Assembly (NCBI RefSeq): GCF_003231275.1
Contig: NZ_QKVL01000005.1
Location: 205,478 to 269,477, forward strand
Source of the DNA: Pseudomonas huaxiensis
Lineage (GTDB): Bacteria > Pseudomonadota > Gammaproteobacteria > Pseudomonadales > Pseudomonadaceae
Length of the DNA: 64,000 nt
Direction: 5' to 3'
Part shown: piece after piece, positions 60,769 through 64,000 of the stretch
Layout: each line of letters begins with the position of its first letter
Position numbering within the stretch: position 1 is the stretch's first letter
Translations under genes and position numbers: made by a program
The notes under the pieces: generated by a model
The model's input: only the letters and a program-made list of their open reading frames with translations
What the model was told of the DNA's origin: nothing
Databases searched by the model: none

Positions 60769-63700
60769 TTAAACCGTATCCACCTTCAACGAATGGTCAT
60801 TGATCATGCCGTTGATGATGGTCGCCGTGTCCGCCCCCGAGGCAATGACCCCGCCCGCCCCCGCCGTCACCCCGTAATGCTGGGCAAGGTCCACACCGGC
60901 AAGATCGATGGTCTGGGTCGGCGTCGCCCCGGCCACCGAACTGACCTCGATGGTCGAAACAACGCTGGCCCCGGCGCCGGTCACCTTGAAGTGCAGATAA
61001 TCATCCAGCGACGCCGACGTCGTGTTTTCCCCCTGGAGCAACTGCGACAGGTCCAGACGGTCGGTGCCCGGCGTGAAGTCGGTCACCACGTCGTGACCGG
61101 TATCACCCAACTGCCAGAGGAACGTGTCGCTGCCTGGCCCCCCGGTCATTGTGTCGTCCCCGCGCCCGCCAATCAGCACATCATCGCCACCACCGCCGTT
61201 GAGCGTGTCATTGCCCAGGCCGCCCTCCAGACGGTTCGCGCCGGCGTCCCCGGTGAGAGTGTCGTTGTAGTCAGAGCCGATCAGGTTCTCGATCGAGACC
61301 AGCGTATCCAGTCCCGCGCCTATGGTGTTCTGCTGACCGGCAAGGCTCAGATTGACCGTCACAGCGCTGGTGGCGCTGGCGTAACTCGCCGTGTCGATAC
61401 CGGCCCCGCCATCGAGCAGGTCGTTGCCAAGGCCGCCGATCAGCAGGTCATTGCCGTTGCCGCCATACAGCGAGTCGTTGCCGGCGCCGCCCACCAGTAC
61501 ATCATTGCCGTCCCCACCATTGAGCGTGTCGTTACCGCTGCCGCCGAGCAAGGTGTCGGCATTGGCGGTGCCGGTCAGGGTTGAACTGTCCTGGTAGGTG
61601 ATATCCAGAGCGCCGGTGGCGGTGCCGCCGTGTCCGTCGTTGACGGTGTAGGTGCCGTTGTACTGCGGGGTATTGTTGGCCGCGCCCGAGTAATCGACGG
61701 TCATGGTCAACTGGTAGTTCTCGGCGTTGTTGACGCCGCTGCCGCTCGTGTTGGTGAGGTTGACCACATGGATGCTGTAGACCCCGTCATGGCTGGCAAC
61801 AAAAGAGCTGCCGTCAGCAATCGTCTGATAGCTGCCAGACGCATCCTTCCACTCCATCAGCACGTTGCCGGCAGGCCGGTCATGGTCGAGTTTGAGGCTC
61901 TCGCCCGTTTTCAGGGTGACCGTGATCACGTCTTCATCGTTGGCGTTGGTGTTCGAGACCGCCCCCAGATAGCCGCTGACGATCAGTGCCGCGGTCATTG
62001 AACCGCTGGTGCCGGTGAACGTGCTGCGGGCAATGTCCTTCAACTGATTCGCCGGACTGTCCCCGTTGCCATTGAACAAGACCGTCGGCGTGGTACTGCC
62101 TACCGTGAAGTCGGCACCCCGGGCGCTCCAGCCGGTATTGAAGGTGATCGGCGAGGCGCTCAGGCGGTCGTTGTTGGCATCGGTGTCATTGGCCAGCAAG
62201 GCCTCGGCCGGCACCGTGATATTGGCCGAGAGGATATTGGTGATGACGTGGTCGGCCCCCGCCACTGGCGCGGCGTTGGTATAGACATTGATCACCAGGC
62301 TGGCATTGCTCAGGTCGCCGTCGTTGTCGCTGACCACGAAACCGACGTTCTCCACCTGGCTGCTGCCATTGTCCTTCGGCGGGGTGTAGGTGAAATCGCC
62401 GGTGTCCATGTCCACCACCAGCGAGCCGCCCATGACCGTCTTGACGGTGATGCTGTTGGTCACAGTGTCGAAGGTGCCGCGGTCGGTACCACTGGTGGCG
62501 TAGGAACCCTGGTTGGAATTGCCTTTCGGATCGTAGGTGTAGGTCGTGCCGTCCACCACCAGAGACTTGATAAAGCCGCCATCGGCGCCGAAGTACCCGC
62601 CACTCATCAGGCTGCCGGTGATCGGCGCGCCCTGAACGGTGCCCGACAGGACCGAGTTCAACTGGTTGAGGTCGGTCACTACGGTCGCGTTGGTGTCGGT
62701 ATGGGTACTGCCGTCGTAGGCCAGCGGATTGAGGTTGCTGGCGTTGACCCCGGTGCCGAGACCAATGGCGTAGGACTTGATCCCATTGGCATCAAGGAAA
62801 TTGGTCCAGGTCGTTTCCCGGGTGCCGGAAATAGCGTGCCCGGAGGTCGGCTCACCGTCGGAGAAGAAGTAGGTAATGTTCTGCGCACCCACGATTTTTC
62901 CGGCAGTGGTGTAGGCGCTCTGCGCCGAGGCAGTGGCCGAGTCGTAGTACGTCGACCCGCCGGCACTGAGACCATTGACGATGGTCTTGGCCTGGTCGAC
63001 GGTGACCCACACCGCGGACTGCCCGGTGGCGCCGCTGGAGAAGGTGACGATCTGCACTTTTACATCGCCCAGGTCATCGTACTTGTCGAGCAATGCGGCA
63101 ATGGCCTGTTTCGCCAATTGCAGGCGCGTGAGCCCGGGCACGCCGGAGGCATCGTTCATGCTGCCCGACACGTCGATGACCAGCAGCAGGTTGGAGTCTA
63201 CCTGCCCCGGTGTGACGGAGCGCGTCGCGCCTACAGCCTTCGGCACATCGTCGACGATGTTGATCAGGATGGTGCTGGTGGTGAAGTTGCCCAGTGCATC
63301 CGTCGCCTTGTAGGTGAAGGACTCGGTCATCACATTCGCGCCATCGTTGGCGCCACCCGGCGTTTTCGGTGCCGAGGTCAGGGTGTATTTGTAGGAACCG
63401 TCGGCATTGAGCAGGAGCTGGCCGTAGGCGCCAGTCGAGCTGCCCAACAGGCTGTAAGAAATAGCGCCGGATCCGCCCGACACCGAACCTACCAACGTCC
63501 CACTGCCGGTTTCCGTAGTCGCACCTGGATCGCTGCCAACCACCGTACCGGCGGCCAGGTCCTGGCCATCCTTGATAAGGTCCAGGGCTTTTTCATACAC
63601 CGTCACGTCCTGGTCCTGACCTGCAATCAGCGCACAATCCTTCACATTGACGGTGAGGGTCGTGGTGCTTTCGTCACCGTCGGCATCCCGAATGGTGTAG

Positions 63701-64000
63701 GTGAACACGTCCTGCGCACCGGCCGCCGCCACCGAGTTCGGATTGGCGTGGTACACCGCATTCCCTGCGGCATCCAGGGTCAGGGTGCCGTAGGTGCCGG
63801 CGACATTGGTGTTCAGCGAGCCAATGGCCGACGTTGCGGTATTGGAGCCAGCGCGGACACCCACCACCACATTGCTGCCCGGGTCGTCGGCACCCTTGGT
63901 GTCGTTGGTCAGGACATTACCGGTCACCGTATCGCCCTCGATGACCGAGACCGCATCGGGGCGCGCCGTCGGCACATCGTCGATGATATTGACGTCGAGG
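60769..64000 (-). CDS. Giant RTX adhesin, C-terminal part (LapA/MapA type)
   Basis: About 1,076 residues are visible and the frame stays open at the window edge. From the edge inward: cadherin-like repeats with VNIIDDVPTARPD and INIVDDVPKAVG linkers; a von Willebrand A domain with MIDAS motif LLVIDVSGSMNDASG (about 63155-63195); more repeats; then RTX nonapeptides (GGSGNDTLNGGDGNDVLVGG and similar, about 61130-61580); and a C-terminal type I secretion region ending VDTV. Such proteins hold cells to surfaces and are cut by a LapG-type protease. The N-terminal anchor and cleavage site lie outside. Bases past 64000 are needed. Confidence 0.88.
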   Translation of the reverse strand, partial: LDVNIIDDVPTARPDAVSVIEGDTVTGNVLTNDTKGADDPGSNVVVGVRAGSNTATSAIGSLNTNVAGTYGTLTLDAAGNAVYHANPNSVAAAGAQDVFTYTIRDADGDESTTTLTVNVKDCALIAGQDQDVTVYEKALDLIKDGQDLAAGTVVGSDPGATTETGSGTLVGSVSGGSGAISYSLLGSSTGAYGQLLLNADGSYKYTLTSAPKTPGGANDGANVMTESFTYKATDALGNFTTSTILINIVDDVPKAVGATRSVTPGQVDSNLLLVIDVSGSMNDASGVPGLTRLQLAKQAIAALLDKYDDLGDVKVQIVTFSSGATGQSAVWVTVDQAKTIVNGLSAGGSTYYDSATASAQSAYTTAGKIVGAQNITYFFSDGEPTSGHAISGTRETTWTNFLDANGIKSYAIGLGTGVNASNLNPLAYDGSTHTDTNATVVTDLNQLNSVLSGTVQGAPITGSLMSGGYFGADGGFIKSLVVDGTTYTYDPKGNSNQGSYATSGTDRGTFDTVTNSITVKTVMGGSLVVDMDTGDFTYTPPKDNGSSQVENVGFVVSDNDGDLSNASLVINVYTNAAPVAGADHVITNILSANITVPAEALLANDTDANNDRLSASPITFNTGWSARGADFTVGSTTPTVLFNGNGDSPANQLKDIARSTFTGTSGSMTAALIVSGYLGAVSNTNANDEDVITVTLKTGESLKLDHDRPAGNVLMEWKDASGSYQTIADGSSFVASHDGVYSIHVVNLTNTSGSGVNNAENYQLTMTVDYSGAANNTPQYNGTYTVNDGHGGTATGALDITYQDSSTLTGTANADTLLGGSGNDTLNGGDGNDVLVGGAGNDSLYGGNGNDLLIGGLGNDLLDGGAGIDTASYASATSAVTVNLSLAGQQNTIGAGLDTLVSIENLIGSDYNDTLTGDAGANRLEGGLGNDTLNGGGGDDVLIGGRGDDTMTGGPGSDTFLWQLGDTGHDVVTDFTPGTDRLDLSQLLQGENTTSASLDDYLHFKVTGAGASVVSTIEVSSVAGATPTQTIDLAGVDLAQHYGVTAGAGGVIASGADTATIINGMINDHSLKVDTV

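Noticed and set aside
61130..61600. Regular repeats at the end of the window that could suggest a tandem DNA repeat or CRISPR-like array
   Set aside because: They are in-frame RTX nonapeptide codons (GGxGNDxLx) of the adhesin, with varied third bases and no spacers.

Overview
The window is chromosomal DNA of a Pseudomonas, most likely of the P. fluorescens group. Evidence: high GC; csrA/rsmA linked to tRNA-Ser and tRNA-Arg; amrZ; the aot-argR-aru arginine block in the order known from P. aeruginosa; phhRABC; PlpD-type patatin; and the Pseudomonas palindromic REP/REPIN repeats (core GAGCAAGCTCGCTCC). I see no prophage, insertion sequence, CRISPR array, rRNA or plasmid feature. Most of it is ordered core genome. 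The most accessory-looking parts are the aromatic oxygenase cluster at the left end and the giant adhesin at the right end.

Layout. 0-6.5 kb: a catabolic cluster of LysR regulator (cut by the window edge), OprD-type porin, aromatic-acid MFS importer, VanA/TsaM-like Rieske oxygenase and its reductase, with a divergent MarR regulator; the substrate is not determined. 6.5-11 kb: tRNA-Arg(CCU), a small membrane peptide, phnN, amrZ, mgtE, two identical tRNA-Arg(ACG), tRNA-Ser(GCU) and csrA. 11-16 kb: lysC with a probable internal start for a beta subunit, alaS, and an FMN riboswitch controlling a RibH2-type lumazine synthase. 16-28.5 kb: the arginine block, with the succinyltransferase catabolic operon aruC-F-G-D-B-(small gene)-E, the regulator argR, and the arginine/ornithine ABC importer aotJQMP. 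ArgR-type sites stand before both aotJ and aruC. 29-39 kb: acsA, a DUF2790 protein, phhR, phhABC (phenylalanine to tyrosine) with two TyrR-type boxes and a -24/-12 promoter candidate, arfB, and an AroP/PheP-type permease behind a palindromic promoter.

39-44 kb: rluB, scpB, scpA, a YciO/Sua5 protein and rnm on the minus strand; yciB and yciI on the plus strand. 44.5-47.6 kb: a coiled-coil membrane protein, then a CpxR-like regulator, a Spy/CpxP-like periplasmic protein and a CpxA-like kinase, with a direct TTTAC repeat that fits a CpxR box. 47.7-54 kb: nitroreductase, trkH, two AraC regulators, an Mpo1/DUF962 membrane protein, an LpxH-like phosphoesterase, an EamA exporter and a SelW-like protein. 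54-60.7 kb: patatin autotransporter (PlpD type), a 209-bp nested palindromic element, MarR, recQ, yecA and ybaN. 60.7-64 kb: the C-terminal part of a giant RTX adhesin (LapA/MapA type) that continues past the window.

The strongest functional links are arginine uptake, sensing and degradation (aot-argR-aru), phenylalanine hydroxylation with its regulator and a nearby aromatic permease, and the envelope-stress module. I found no convincing wholly new system. The best leads are the unassigned Rieske cluster, the paired palindromes upstream of the aromatic permease, and the nested repeat between plpD and marR.
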